Positions 40,763 to 49,514 are shown, counted from the first letter of the stretch. The stretch: 64,000 nt of DNA from Maricaulis sp034659015 (GCA_034659015.1 JAYEGL010000002.1:496001-560000), one strand, 5' to 3'. A program made the numbers and translations. Notes: a model not told the origin generated them from the letters alone.

Positions 40763-41323
40763 ATGCCGTCAGGCCCCATCTATATCGCGCTCGGCGCCAA
40801 CCTTCCAAACGGCGAAGACACGCCGCAGGACACGATCGCAGCGGCGCTGGATGCGCTGGCGGCAGCCGGTGTGGCGATCGTCGCGCGCTCGTCGGACTGG
40901 TCGAGCCCGGCCTGGCCGGACCCCACCGATCCGCCCTATGTGAATGCCGTGGCAGCCGTCGGCACGGCCCTCGCGCCGCGGGCGCTGCTTGATCTGCTGC
41001 ACGAGATCGAGACGGGCTTCGGCCGGGCCCGTAGTGTCCGCAATGCGCCGCGGACGCTGGATCTCGACCTGATCGATCATCAGGGCCGCGTCGAACGGGA
41101 CGAGACCGGGCTCGAGATCCCGCATCCCCGTGCCACCGGCCGGGCCTTCGTGCTCCTGCCCCTGCAGGAAATCGCGCCGGACTGGCACGACCCCGTTTCC
41201 GGGCGCGGCATCGGCGATCTCGTCGCGGCCTTGCCAAAGGCCGATCGCGACGCCATGTCCAAGCTGCAAACGGTTCTGCCGGAAGCGCCTACAAGCCTTG
41301 CTTTTGCAGGGCGGGAGAGCTAG
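40763..41323 (+). CDS. folK: 2-amino-4-hydroxy-6-hydroxymethyldihydropteridine pyrophosphokinase
   Basis: 186 residues. Transfers pyrophosphate from ATP to hydroxymethyl-dihydropterin in folate synthesis. YIALGANLPN at the N-terminus, SSPAWPDPTDPPYVNAV and the signature RTLDLDLIDH with the metal-binding aspartates; IPHPRATGRAFVLLPL near the end. The ATG at 40763 gives the usual family start. Followed 45 bp later by rpoZ, an order conserved in many alphaproteobacteria. Confidence 0.94.
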   Translation: MPSGPIYIALGANLPNGEDTPQDTIAAALDALAAAGVAIVARSSDWSSPAWPDPTDPPYVNAVAAVGTALAPRALLDLLHEIETGFGRARSVRNAPRTLDLDLIDHQGRVERDETGLEIPHPRATGRAFVLLPLQEIAPDWHDPVSGRGIGDLVAALPKADRDAMSKLQTVLPEAPTSLAFAGRES

Positions 41324-41368
41324 GGAAGGCGGTTCCATCACCAGCGCTGGTTCAAGGAGATCGCGCGC

Positions 41369-41740
41369 ATGGCTCGCGTCACCGTCGAAGATTGCATCGA
41401 AAAAATTCCCAATCGCTTCCGCCTCGTCCTGCTGGCGGCGCATCGCGCCCGCAACATCTCGGCCGGCTCGGCGCTGACGATTGAGCGCGACAAGGACAAG
41501 AATCCAGTTGTCGCCCTGCGTGAGATCGCCGACGAAACCCTGGACATGGACAGCCTGAAGGAAAGCCTCGTGCACGGCCTGCAGCGCGTCCTGCCGAGCG
41601 AGGACGAGGAAGACGCCGCCAAGGAAGAGGCCACGCAAGAGGCCGAAGCGCTGCCGGCTCCGCCCGTCGAGCTCGATGAGGCCGAAATGCTCAAGGCGCT
41701 CCAGAACGACAGGGACGGCGCGCCTGACGGCCGTCTGTAA
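41369..41740 (+). CDS. rpoZ: RNA polymerase omega subunit
   Basis: 123 residues. MARVTVEDCIEKIPNRFRLV and the motif AAHRARNISAGSALT are diagnostic; the C-terminal third is an acidic, Ala/Pro-rich tail. Assists assembly of RNA polymerase and contributes to a ppGpp site in proteobacteria. AAGGAG lies 8 nt upstream. The (p)ppGpp synthetase/hydrolase gene follows after 6 bp, so RNA polymerase omega and its alarmone enzyme are produced together. Confidence 0.96.
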   Translation: MARVTVEDCIEKIPNRFRLVLLAAHRARNISAGSALTIERDKDKNPVVALREIADETLDMDSLKESLVHGLQRVLPSEDEEDAAKEEATQEAEALPAPPVELDEAEMLKALQNDRDGAPDGRL

Positions 41741-41746
41741 GCTGCC

Positions 41747-43975
41747 TTGAACCTCGGCGCGACGTCACCCGATCTGGCATCGCCGCCGCCCGCCATTCCC
41801 AGTGCGGACGAGCTGGTTTCCCGCATCCGCCGGTATTTTCCGAAGGTGGACGCCGATTTCGTGCGTCGCGCCTACGATTTTGCCGAGGAAGCGCACCGGC
41901 CGCAGCGGCGCCAGTCGGGCGAACCCTATTTTGCCCATGTGGCTGCGGTCGCGATGATCCTCGCCGAGCTGCGCATGGATGTGGCCACGGTCTGCACCGG
42001 CCTGCTCCATGACACGGTCGAGGACACGCCGGCGACGCTGGAGGATATCACTCGCGAATTCGGCGAGGAGACCGCCAGCCTGGTGGACGGTGTGACCAAG
42101 CTGGGGCAGATGGAGCTGCGCTCCAAACGCACCAAACAGGCGGAAAACCTCCAGAAACTCGTCGTTGCGATTTCCGCCGATGTGCGCGTGCTGATCGTGA
42201 AGCTGTGCGACCGGCTTCACAATATGCGCACGCTGGGCGCGATTTCCCGGCAGGACAAGCGCGAGCGCATCGCCCGTGAGACGCTGGAAATCTACGCGCC
42301 CCTGGCGCGGCGGATCGGGATCAACCGGGTCTGCGTGGAGCTTGAGGACCTGGCGTTCGAGCACATCAATCCGGCCGCCCACGAGTCGATCACCAAACGC
42401 CTCAAGCTTCTGCGCGACCAGCACGCGCAGGAAGTCTCTGCCGTTTCCCAGGCCATCACCGACCGGCTGGAACAGGCCGGGATCGAGGCGCGCATCTTCG
42501 GGCGTGAGAAGCGGCCCTATTCGATCTGGCGCAAGCTGGAGCGCAAGGGGCTGACCTTCGAGGAAATCGCCGACATCTACGCCTTCCGCCTGATCGTGAC
42601 GACGCCGGACGCGTGCTATCGCGCCCTCGGCGTCATCCACCAGGCCTGGCGCTGCATGCCGGAACGCTTCCGCGATTTCATCTCCCTGCCCAAACCGAAC
42701 AATTACCGTTCGCTGCACACCACGGTGATCGGCCCGCACAATGTGCGCGTCGAGCTGCAGATCCGCACCGAGGAGATGGAGGCCGTCGCCGAGAGCGGCG
42801 TGGCGGCACACTGGCGCTACAAGAACTCCACCTATACCTACGACCCCGATGCGGCCCAGGCGGCCGGCGGCGATCCGCTGGAGCGGCTGCGTCCGTTTGT
42901 GGAAATCCTCAACCAGGGCGGCGATCCGGACGAGTTTCTCGAGCATGCCAAGCTCGAAATGTTTGCCGACCAGGTCTATTGCTTCACGCCCAAGGGCGAC
43001 CTGATTTCGCTTCCGGCGGGTGCGACGCCGCTCGATTTCGCCTATGCGGTGCATACCGAGCTGGGCCACACCACGGTGGCGGCCAAGATCAACGGGCGCG
43101 AACGCCCGCTGCGCACACAATTGCGCAATGGCGACGTGGTGCAGATCGTCAAGGGCGGTGTGCGACAGCCGCCCCAGGGCTGGGAGAACCTGGCGGTCAC
43201 CGGCCGTGCTCGCGCCGCCATCCGGCGTCTGATCCGCGAGAGCGAGCGGGAAGAATTCGAGCGTATCGGCAGGATCATGGCCGAGCACGCCTTCCGCCGT
43301 GAAGGCCGCCAGCTGGTCGAAGCCGATCTGCGCGACGCCCTCGCACGGCTCGACCTCAAGGACGCCGAGGATCTCTACGAAAACCTCGGACGCGGCCGGG
43401 TCTCTTCCGGCGATCTGCTTAATGCAGCCTTCCCGGGCCGGCTGGAAGAACGCGGCGACGTCACCGAGCGCGAGCTGATCGAGGACGACAAGGCGCGCCT
43501 CTTCGTGCGCGGCCGCGGCCTGACGCCCGGCGTGACCCTGCATTTTGCCGATTGCTGCTCGCCGCTGCCCGGCGACCGCATCGTGGGCCTCCTGGTGCCG
43601 GAAAAGGGCGTCGAGGTTCACACGATCGACTGCGAGACCCTGGCCGGGCACGAGGAAGACGACATGGACCGCTGGCTCGATCTGGCCTGGACGGCCGAGG
43701 CCGAGGACAATGCGGTGTCCATCGCGCGCATCGAGGCCGTGCTGCACAACGGGCAGGGCGTGCTGGCCGAGATCGCCAAAACCGTTTCGGAGAATCGCGG
43801 CAATATCGCCAGCGTGAAGACACGCCGTCGCTCGACGGACTTTTTCGACATGGAATTCGACGTCGAGGTGTTCGACGCGCGGCATCTGGCCAATATCCTG
43901 GCCGCGCTGCGCATGTGCCCCTCGGTCGTCTCGGCCAAGCGTAAGCGGGCCGAACACGAGGAGATCAACGAGTAG
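41747..43975 (+). CDS. rsh: bifunctional (p)ppGpp synthetase/hydrolase (Rsh)
   Basis: 742 residues with the complete long RSH layout. HD hydrolase (H64 in FAHVAAV, H88-D89 in LLHDTVED), synthetase (FGREKRPYSIWRKLERKG, YAFRLIVTTPD, KPNNYRSLHTTV), TGS (VYCFTPKGDLISLPAGATPL) and a C-terminal ACT (IARIEAVLHNGQGVLAEIAK). Both active sites look intact, so it can make and break the alarmone. The only plausible start is a TTG at 41747 with a weak ribosome site, 6 bp after rpoZ; a low initiation rate by coupling is likely. Confidence 0.95.
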   Translation: MNLGATSPDLASPPPAIPSADELVSRIRRYFPKVDADFVRRAYDFAEEAHRPQRRQSGEPYFAHVAAVAMILAELRMDVATVCTGLLHDTVEDTPATLEDITREFGEETASLVDGVTKLGQMELRSKRTKQAENLQKLVVAISADVRVLIVKLCDRLHNMRTLGAISRQDKRERIARETLEIYAPLARRIGINRVCVELEDLAFEHINPAAHESITKRLKLLRDQHAQEVSAVSQAITDRLEQAGIEARIFGREKRPYSIWRKLERKGLTFEEIADIYAFRLIVTTPDACYRALGVIHQAWRCMPERFRDFISLPKPNNYRSLHTTVIGPHNVRVELQIRTEEMEAVAESGVAAHWRYKNSTYTYDPDAAQAAGGDPLERLRPFVEILNQGGDPDEFLEHAKLEMFADQVYCFTPKGDLISLPAGATPLDFAYAVHTELGHTTVAAKINGRERPLRTQLRNGDVVQIVKGGVRQPPQGWENLAVTGRARAAIRRLIRESEREEFERIGRIMAEHAFRREGRQLVEADLRDALARLDLKDAEDLYENLGRGRVSSGDLLNAAFPGRLEERGDVTERELIEDDKARLFVRGRGLTPGVTLHFADCCSPLPGDRIVGLLVPEKGVEVHTIDCETLAGHEEDDMDRWLDLAWTAEAEDNAVSIARIEAVLHNGQGVLAEIAKTVSENRGNIASVKTRRRSTDFFDMEFDVEVFDARHLANILAALRMCPSVVSAKRKRAEHEEINE

Positions 43976-44560
43976 ATGACACGTGACGAGGTTCTGGCCG
44001 AATTCCGCGCCGCCGGCGCCCTTCTGGAGGGCCATTTCATCCTGTCTTCGGGCCTGCGCAGCCCGGTCTTCCTGCAGAAGGCGAAAGTCTTTGCCGATCC
44101 GGCGCGCACGGAAAAACTCTGCAAGGCGCTCGCCGAGAAAGTGAAGGCCGAGCTGACCGATCAGCCCACCGTGATCGTCTCGCCGGCCGTCGGCGGCATC
44201 GTTCCGGGCTATGAGACGGCACGGCAGATGGGGCTCAACGCGCTCTATGTCGAGCGCGAGGGCGGGGAATTCACCCTGCGCCGTGGCTTTGAGCTGTCGA
44301 AGGACGACAAGGTGCTGGTGGTCGAGGATATCGTCACCACCGGACTCTCCTCGCGCGAATGCATCGAGGCGATCCAGGCGACGGGTGCCACCGTGCTGGC
44401 CGAGGCCTGCCTCGTGGACCGGTCCGGCGGCGAGGCCGATGTCGGCGTGCCGCTGATCGCGCTGACCGAATACAAGGTGCCGGCCTATCCGGCCGACCAG
44501 CTGCCGCCGGAGCTGGAAGCCATTCGGGCGGTCAAGCCGGGGAGCCGCGGACTGGCATGA
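43976..44560 (+). CDS. pyrE: orotate phosphoribosyltransferase
   Basis: 194 residues. Makes OMP from orotate and PRPP. N-terminal GHFILSSGLRSPVFLQKAKV, PAVGGIVPGYETARQMGL, and the PRPP motif VLVVEDIVTTGLSS. It begins directly after the rsh stop (TAG-ATG) and ends in an ATGA overlap with pdxJ. Confidence 0.96.
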   Translation: MTRDEVLAEFRAAGALLEGHFILSSGLRSPVFLQKAKVFADPARTEKLCKALAEKVKAELTDQPTVIVSPAVGGIVPGYETARQMGLNALYVEREGGEFTLRRGFELSKDDKVLVVEDIVTTGLSSRECIEAIQATGATVLAEACLVDRSGGEADVGVPLIALTEYKVPAYPADQLPPELEAIRAVKPGSRGLA

Positions 44561-45306
44561 CGGTGCGTCTGGGCGTCAATATCGACCATGTGGCGACGAT
44601 CCGGAATGCGCGCGGCGGAACGCATCCCGATCCCGTGCGCGCAGCGCGCCAGGCGGCTGAAAGCGGTGCCGACGGCATCACCGCCCATCTGCGCGAAGAC
44701 CGCCGGCACATCACCGACGCCGATATCGACCGGCTGATGGCGGACATCGAACTGCCGCTGAACCTGGAAATGGCGGCGACCCAGGAAATGCTGGACATCG
44801 CCCTGCGCCACAAGCCGCATGCCTGCTGCATCGTGCCGGAAAAGCGCGAGGAACGGACCACCGAGGGCGGTCTCGACGTGGCCGCCGGACACAATCACAT
44901 CGCGCCCTTCGTGCGTCAGCTGGGCGAGGCCGGCATCCGCGTCTCGCTCTTCATCGAGCCGGACCCGGTGCAGATCGCCGTGGCCGAGGCCATGGGGGCC
45001 GCCGTGGTCGAGCTGCACACCGGCGCCTATTGCGAAGCCGCCCTGGCCGGCGACACGGCGGAACAGCAACGCCTCCTGGAGCGGCTGAAAGAGGCATCTG
45101 CCGCGGCACACGCCCGTGGCCTGGAAGTCCATGCCGGCCACGGCCTGACCTATGACACGGTGAAACCGGTCGCCGCCATCCCCGAGATCGCCGAGCTCAA
45201 TATCGGCCACTTCCTGATCGGCGAGGCCATTTTCCGTGGCCTGCGGGAGACGGTGGAGACAATGCGCACGCTGATCGCCGAGGCGCGGGCGGAGATGGCG
45301 GGATGA
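44557..45306 (+). CDS. pdxJ: pyridoxine 5'-phosphate synthase
   Basis: 249 residues, TIM barrel. Condenses 1-deoxyxylulose phosphate with 3-amino-2-oxopropyl phosphate. RLGVNIDHVATIRNARGG, AHLREDRRHI, NLEMAAT, the catalytic EHxxTE-type region in PEKREERTTEGGLDV and AGHGLTYDTV. Overlaps pyrE and acpS by 4 bp at each end. Confidence 0.96.
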   Translation: MTVRLGVNIDHVATIRNARGGTHPDPVRAARQAAESGADGITAHLREDRRHITDADIDRLMADIELPLNLEMAATQEMLDIALRHKPHACCIVPEKREERTTEGGLDVAAGHNHIAPFVRQLGEAGIRVSLFIEPDPVQIAVAEAMGAAVVELHTGAYCEAALAGDTAEQQRLLERLKEASAAAHARGLEVHAGHGLTYDTVKPVAAIPEIAELNIGHFLIGEAIFRGLRETVETMRTLIAEARAEMAG

Positions 45307-45731
45307 TCATCGGCCTCGGCTCCGACCTGATGGATATCCGGCGTATCGAGAAGTCGCTGGACCGGTTCGGCGACCGTTTCGTGCAGCGCGTCTTCACCGA
45401 GATCGAACAGGCGAAATCGGAAGCCCGGCGCATGCGGGCGGCCAGCTATGCCAAGCGTTTCGCGGCCAAGGAGGCCGGCGCCAAGGCGCTGGGCACGGGC
45501 ATCGCCCGCGGTGTCTCCTGGAAGGAGATCGGCGTGATCAATGTGCCCGGCGGCAAGCCGACCCTGGAATTCCAGGGCCGGGCGCTGGAGCGCCTGCGGA
45601 TGCTGACCCCGGAGGGCATGGAGGCCCATGCCCATATCACCATCACCGACGATCATCCCTGGGCCCAGGCCTTCGTGGTGATCGAGGCGCGCCCGCTGGG
45701 CCATCATCTGGACGGGATGCTTCATGGCTGA
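45303..45731 (+). CDS. acpS: holo-[acyl-carrier-protein] synthase
   Basis: 142 residues. Transfers phosphopantetheine from CoA to acyl carrier protein. IIGLGSDLMDIRRIE holds the magnesium-binding aspartate, and RFAAKEAGAKALGTGI the conserved glutamate and lysine. The ATG overlaps the pdxJ stop; the 3' end overlaps rnc by 8 bp. In many alphaproteobacteria lepB lies between acpS and rnc, but here there is no room for it. Confidence 0.95.
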   Translation: MIIGLGSDLMDIRRIEKSLDRFGDRFVQRVFTEIEQAKSEARRMRAASYAKRFAAKEAGAKALGTGIARGVSWKEIGVINVPGGKPTLEFQGRALERLRMLTPEGMEAHAHITITDDHPWAQAFVVIEARPLGHHLDGMLHG

Positions 45732-46410
45732 TGCGGTGACCGAACTGGAAGCGCGCATCGGCTACACCTTCAAGGACAAGAGCCTGATCGACCGCGCCCT
45801 GACCCATGCCAGCTATGGCGACGGCCGCAAGGGCGTGCGCTCCTATGAGCGGCTGGAATTCCTGGGCGACCGCGTACTGGGCCTGATGACGGCGGAAGCC
45901 CTGTTCCGGCTGTTCGACAATGCCAAGGAAGGCGCCCTGGCGCCGCGCCTCAACGCGCTGGTCAACAAGGTCGCCTGCGCCGAGGTGGCCCGCGAGGTTG
46001 CGCTGGGCGAGGCTCTGAAAATGGGCCGTTCGGAAGAACGTGGCGGCGGGCGCGACAAGACGTCCATTCTGGGCGATGCCTGCGAGGCGCTGATCGCGGC
46101 GCTCTATCTCGATGGCGGACGTCCTGCCGCCCAGGCCTTCTACGACCGTTTCTGGGGCCCGCGCATCGAGGCGCTGCGGGCCAAGCCGGAAAACCCCAAA
46201 TCCGCCCTGCAGGAATGGGCGGCCCGTACCGGACGCGGCGTACCGCGCTATCAGCTCACCGAACGCTCCGGGCCGGATCACCGACCCATCTTTACCGTCG
46301 AAGTCACCGTGACGCCGCTCGATCCGGCGATCGGCGAGGGCGGGTCCAAACAGGCGGCCGAACGGGCCGCGGCCACGGCGCTTCTCCAACGCGAAGGACA
46401 GCATGTCTGA
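45724..46410 (+). CDS. rnc: ribonuclease III
   Basis: 228 residues. Catalytic domain with SYERLEFLGDRVLGL (E42, E45, D49) and the second acidic pair D119 and E122 in GDACEALIAALYL. The double-stranded RNA-binding domain starts near residue 155 (PKSALQEWAARTG, then EGGSKQAAERAAATALL). Processes rRNA precursors and double-stranded RNA. Overlaps both neighbours by 8 bp. Confidence 0.96.
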   Translation: MADAVTELEARIGYTFKDKSLIDRALTHASYGDGRKGVRSYERLEFLGDRVLGLMTAEALFRLFDNAKEGALAPRLNALVNKVACAEVAREVALGEALKMGRSEERGGGRDKTSILGDACEALIAALYLDGGRPAAQAFYDRFWGPRIEALRAKPENPKSALQEWAARTGRGVPRYQLTERSGPDHRPIFTVEVTVTPLDPAIGEGGSKQAAERAAATALLQREGQHV

Positions 46411-47350
46411 CACCCCAACCCCGCGCTGCGGCTTCGTCGCCGTCATCGGATCTCCGAATGCCGGCAAGTCGACCCTGGTCAACGCCTTGGTCGGCGAGAA
46501 GGTCTCCATCGTCACCCACAAGGTCCAGACGACCCGTTTCGCCGTGCGCGGCGTCGCGCTGGAGGGGGCGAGCCAGATCGTGCTGGTTGACACGCCGGGC
46601 GTCTTCGCGCCCAAGCGTCGTCTGGACAAGTCGATGGTCGCCGCCGCCTGGTCCGGCGCCGAGGATGCCGACGCCATCGTCCATGTCGTCGATGCCGGCG
46701 CCCGGGCGCGGATGGAACATGGCGGTGCCAAGAGCGGCGACAAGCGCATGGTCGAGGACGACCAGCGCGTGATCGAGGGCCTGCAGCGATCAGGCCGCAA
46801 GGCGATCCTGGCGCTCAACAAGATCGACATGATCGATCGCGACCATCTTCTGGCCATGTCGCAGGCACTATTTGAAACCGGGGTTTATTCCGATGTCTTC
46901 ATGATTTCCGCGAAGACGGGGTCTGGCGTCAAACAGCTCAAGGCCTTCCTTGCGGCGCTGATGCCGGAAGGCGTCTGGCATTATCCGGAGGACCAGGTCG
47001 CGGACCTGCCGTCGCGCCTTCTCGCAGCCGAGATCACCCGCGAGAAAGTCTATCTCCGCCTGCACGAGGAGCTGCCCTACGCCTCGATGGTCGAGACCGA
47101 GGTCTGGAAAAAGCTGCGCGACGGTTCGATCCGGGTGGAACAGTCGATCATCGTCGAGCGCGACACCCAGAAGCCGATCGTGCTGGGCAAGGGCGGCAGC
47201 GCCGTCAAGGCGATCGGCGAGGCGGCCCGCAAGGAGATGGAGGCCGTGCTGGGCTGCAAGGTCCACCTCTTTCTCAATGTGAAGGTCGATCCGAAATGGA
47301 TGGCGCGCCGGTCGCACTACAAGGATGTCGGACTGGATTTTGACGTGTAG
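46403..47350 (+). CDS. era: GTPase Era
   Basis: 315 residues. GTP-binding motifs G1 GSPNAGKS at 16-23, G3 DTPGV, G4 NKID; the switch I region is TTRFAVRGV. The C-terminal KH domain holds EQSIIVERDTQKPIVLGKGG and MARRSHYKDVGLDF. Assists 30S subunit assembly near the 3' end of 16S rRNA. Starts inside the end of rnc. The recO gene normally next in line follows after a mosaic repeat. Confidence 0.96.
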   Translation: MSDTPTPRCGFVAVIGSPNAGKSTLVNALVGEKVSIVTHKVQTTRFAVRGVALEGASQIVLVDTPGVFAPKRRLDKSMVAAAWSGAEDADAIVHVVDAGARARMEHGGAKSGDKRMVEDDQRVIEGLQRSGRKAILALNKIDMIDRDHLLAMSQALFETGVYSDVFMISAKTGSGVKQLKAFLAALMPEGVWHYPEDQVADLPSRLLAAEITREKVYLRLHEELPYASMVETEVWKKLRDGSIRVEQSIIVERDTQKPIVLGKGGSAVKAIGEAARKEMEAVLGCKVHLFLNVKVDPKWMARRSHYKDVGLDFDV

Positions 47351-47356
47351 GTACCA

Positions 47357-47504
47357 TCCTGCCCCTTGATGGGGCAGGGGGACCGCCGCGAAGCGGGGGT
47401 GGATGGGGTGGGGGCGAGGTATCGGCTAGCTATCCGCCATCGGGATTCACCCCTTCCGACCCGAGGCTTTGCCTCGGCCCACCTTCCCCATCAAGGGGAA
47501 GGAT
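47357..47504. repeat. intergenic mosaic element, family A copy 2
   Basis: About 148 bp: left hairpin CCTGCCCCTTGATGGGGCAG, a middle GGGATTCACCCCTTCC, a CCCGAGGCTTTGCCTCGG stem and right hairpin built on CTTCCCCATCAAGGGGAAG. It lies between era and recO. Confidence 0.75.
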
Positions 47505-47557
47505 GTTTTTCCTGCGCTTTTCGAGACGACTTTTGAGACTCGCGGCATAACCACCCC

Positions 47558-48286
47558 ATGGAATGGCGTGACAAGGGCATCGTGCTCACCGTGCGGCCGC
47601 ATGGCGAGACGAGTGCCATCGTGGAAATCCTGACCGAGGCGCAGGGCCGGCATGCCGGCCTTGTGAAAGGTGCGCGCTCGCGGGCGATGCGCCCCATCCT
47701 GCAGCCGGGCAATACGGTCACGGTCACCTGGCGGGCGCGCCTGGCCGATCATCTGGGCATGTTCCAGATCGAGGCGGACCATCTCGGCGCCGGCGCCGTG
47801 ATGGACGACCGGGTGGCGCTGGCCGGGCTCAATTCGGCGTGCGCCCTGGCCGTGATGGCGCTGCCGGAGCGCGAAGCGCATCCGGCCGTGCACGAGGGCT
47901 TCGAACTCCTGCTTGCAGCGTTCGAGAATGACGATATCTGGCCGGCGCTCTATGTGCGCTGGGAGGCGGGGTTGCTGTCCGATCTGGGCTATGGCCTCGA
48001 TCTGAACAAATGCGCCGTGACCGGCGAGACCGAGGATCTGTCCCATGTCTCGCCGCGCACCGGCCGCGCCGTGTGCCGCGAGGAGGCCGCGCCCTATGAG
48101 GCCAAGCTGCTGGAACTGCCCGGTTTCATGCGCGGGTCCGGCGAGATTGCCGCGGGCGATATCGCCCGCGGGCTGGACCTGACCGGCTATTTCCTGGAAC
48201 GCCGCGTGCTCTGGCCGGTCGACAGGCAATTGCCCGAAGCGCGGGCGCGGCTGATTGCCGAGCTGGAACGGATCGGGCGGCTCTAG
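47558..48286 (+). CDS. recO: DNA repair protein RecO
   Basis: 242 residues. N-terminal OB-fold (WRDKGIVLTVRPHGETSAIVE, TEAQGRHAGLVKGARSR) followed by the helical domain with LDLNKCAVTGETEDLSHVSP, where only one of the zinc-finger cysteines of some RecO proteins remains, then RGLDLTGYFLERRVL. Works with RecR to load RecA at gaps. The ribosome site is weak. Its stop overlaps the convergent MarR gene by 4 bp. Confidence 0.92.
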   Translation: MEWRDKGIVLTVRPHGETSAIVEILTEAQGRHAGLVKGARSRAMRPILQPGNTVTVTWRARLADHLGMFQIEADHLGAGAVMDDRVALAGLNSACALAVMALPEREAHPAVHEGFELLLAAFENDDIWPALYVRWEAGLLSDLGYGLDLNKCAVTGETEDLSHVSPRTGRAVCREEAAPYEAKLLELPGFMRGSGEIAAGDIARGLDLTGYFLERRVLWPVDRQLPEARARLIAELERIGRL

Positions 48287-48705
48287 ATCCGGTCGAGTTT
48301 TCGGACGAGGTCACCGGCATCGGGCTCGTTCAGCTTGCCCAGCGCGTCGTCGAGCGCGGGGCCGTAGACCGTCCACATGCGGGTCCGCGTCCTGCGGCCG
48401 CCATCCGTCAGGACGACACGCTGACCGCGGCCGTCGTCGGGACAGCGGGTCTTGTCGACGAGGCCTGCTGCCGCCATCCGGGTCAGTAAGCGGGACAGAT
48501 TATGCTGAGGCATCAGGAGGCGGGCTTCCAGCTCGACCGGGCGCAGGCAGCAATCGGGCGCCTTCTCCAGCTCCCAGAGCACATCATACCAGCTCAGCTG
48601 CGGAAGACCCGCGGCCTTCAACGCGCCCTCTATCGCGTCGGACAGTCGTTTCTGCGCCCTGTTGATGGCGATCCACGCCTGGTGGCGGGCCTTCGTTTCA
48701 GACAT
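48283..48705 (-). CDS. MarR-family repressor
   Basis: 140 residues. Winged helix with LRPVELEARLLMPQHNLSRL as the DNA-reading region and RCPDDGRGQRVVLTDGGRRT as the wing. LEKAPDCCLRP carries a cysteine pair that could sense oxidants or thiol-reactive compounds. It is divergent from a glutathione transferase gene, and the 72-bp region between holds two matching palindromes, so it very likely represses that gene and itself. Confidence 0.9.
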   Translation of the reverse strand: MSETKARHQAWIAINRAQKRLSDAIEGALKAAGLPQLSWYDVLWELEKAPDCCLRPVELEARLLMPQHNLSRLLTRMAAAGLVDKTRCPDDGRGQRVVLTDGGRRTRTRMWTVYGPALDDALGKLNEPDAGDLVRKLDRI

Positions 48706-48715
48706 TTCTTATTCC

Positions 48716-48727
48716 ATGCACTTGCAT
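48716..48727. promoter_or_regulatory. MarR operator, site 1
   Basis: ATGCA-CT-TGCAT, perfect 5-bp arms, 11 bp upstream of the MarR start codon on the minus strand. The spacer length and the core match site 2. Confidence 0.7.
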
Positions 48728-48750
48728 ATAAAACATCGCTCCCCATTTTC

Positions 48751-48764
48751 CATGCATCTGCATG
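48751..48764. promoter_or_regulatory. MarR operator, site 2
   Basis: CATGCA-TC-TGCATG, perfect 6-bp arms, in the glutathione transferase promoter. Its centre is 36 bp from that of site 1. Confidence 0.7.
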
Positions 48765-48777
48765 AAAGGGAAGCCTA

Positions 48778-49467
48778 ATGCCTGCCGACGCACCGAAGCT
48801 CCGCCTGATCAGTCACCATCTCTGCCCCTACGCCCAGCGTGCCGCGATCGCTCTTGCCGAGAAGGGCGTGGCCTATACCCGGATCAATATCGATCTGGCC
48901 GACAAGCCGGACTGGTTCCTGGCCCTGTCGCCGCTGGGCAAAGTGCCGGTGCTCGAAGTGGACGGGCGGCCAATCTTCGAATCCGGCGTGATCCTGGAAT
49001 ATCTCGACGAGGTTTTTGCGCCGCGCCTGCATCCCGAAGATGCACTGGAACGCGCCCGGCACCGGTCCTGGATCGAGTTCGGATCGGCGCAGCTGGATCT
49101 GGTCGCCGGGCTCTACAACGCGCCGGACCGCGCGGCTTTCCAGGACAAGGCGGATGCGCTGCACCTGCGCTTTGCCCGTCTGGAAGGCGCGCTGGGCGAA
49201 GGGCCGTATTTCGCCGGCCGGGACTTCTCGCTGGTGGATGCGGTCTACGGACCGCTCTTTCGCTATTTCGACACGTTCGATGCCATTGGCGACTTCGGCA
49301 TCCTGACGGGGCTGGACCGCCTGCAGGCCTGGCGCGCGGCGCTGGCGGAGCGGCCGTCCATCGCCGGCGCCGTGGCGGCCGACTATCCGGAACGGCTCAG
49401 GGCCTTTCTGCACCGGCGGGACAGTTATCTCACGACCCTGCTATCCGCGGCGTCCCAGCCGGCCTGA
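48778..49467 (+). CDS. glutathione S-transferase, cysteine type
   Basis: 229 residues. Thioredoxin-fold N-terminal domain with HHLCPYAQRAAIAL (C16 in place of the usual Ser or Tyr), SPLGKVPVLEVDG and FESGVILEYLDE (glutathione-binding Glu-Ser), then an all-helical C-terminal domain with the FSLVDAVYGPLF motif. The CPYA active site is that of omega-like and dehydroascorbate-reductase-like transferases that carry out thiol transfer or dehalogenation, not simple conjugation. Divergent from, and probably repressed by, the MarR-type gene. Physiological substrate unknown. Confidence 0.9.
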   Translation: MPADAPKLRLISHHLCPYAQRAAIALAEKGVAYTRINIDLADKPDWFLALSPLGKVPVLEVDGRPIFESGVILEYLDEVFAPRLHPEDALERARHRSWIEFGSAQLDLVAGLYNAPDRAAFQDKADALHLRFARLEGALGEGPYFAGRDFSLVDAVYGPLFRYFDTFDAIGDFGILTGLDRLQAWRAALAERPSIAGAVAADYPERLRAFLHRRDSYLTTLLSAASQPA

Positions 49468-49492
49468 GCGGCCTTCCACAGCTAATCCTGCG

Positions 49493-49514
49493 CCCTGCAC
49501 CTGCTGGTGCAGGG
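49493..49514. terminator. hairpin between gst and parC
   Basis: CCCTGCACC-TGCT-GGTGCAGGG, a 9-bp perfect stem with a four-base loop, 25 bp past the transferase stop. No T-run follows, so termination is uncertain. Confidence 0.4.

Noticed and set aside
41765..44035. A 756-codon minus-strand frame opposite rsh
   Set aside because: Shadow of the rsh reading frame with no recognisable protein sequence.
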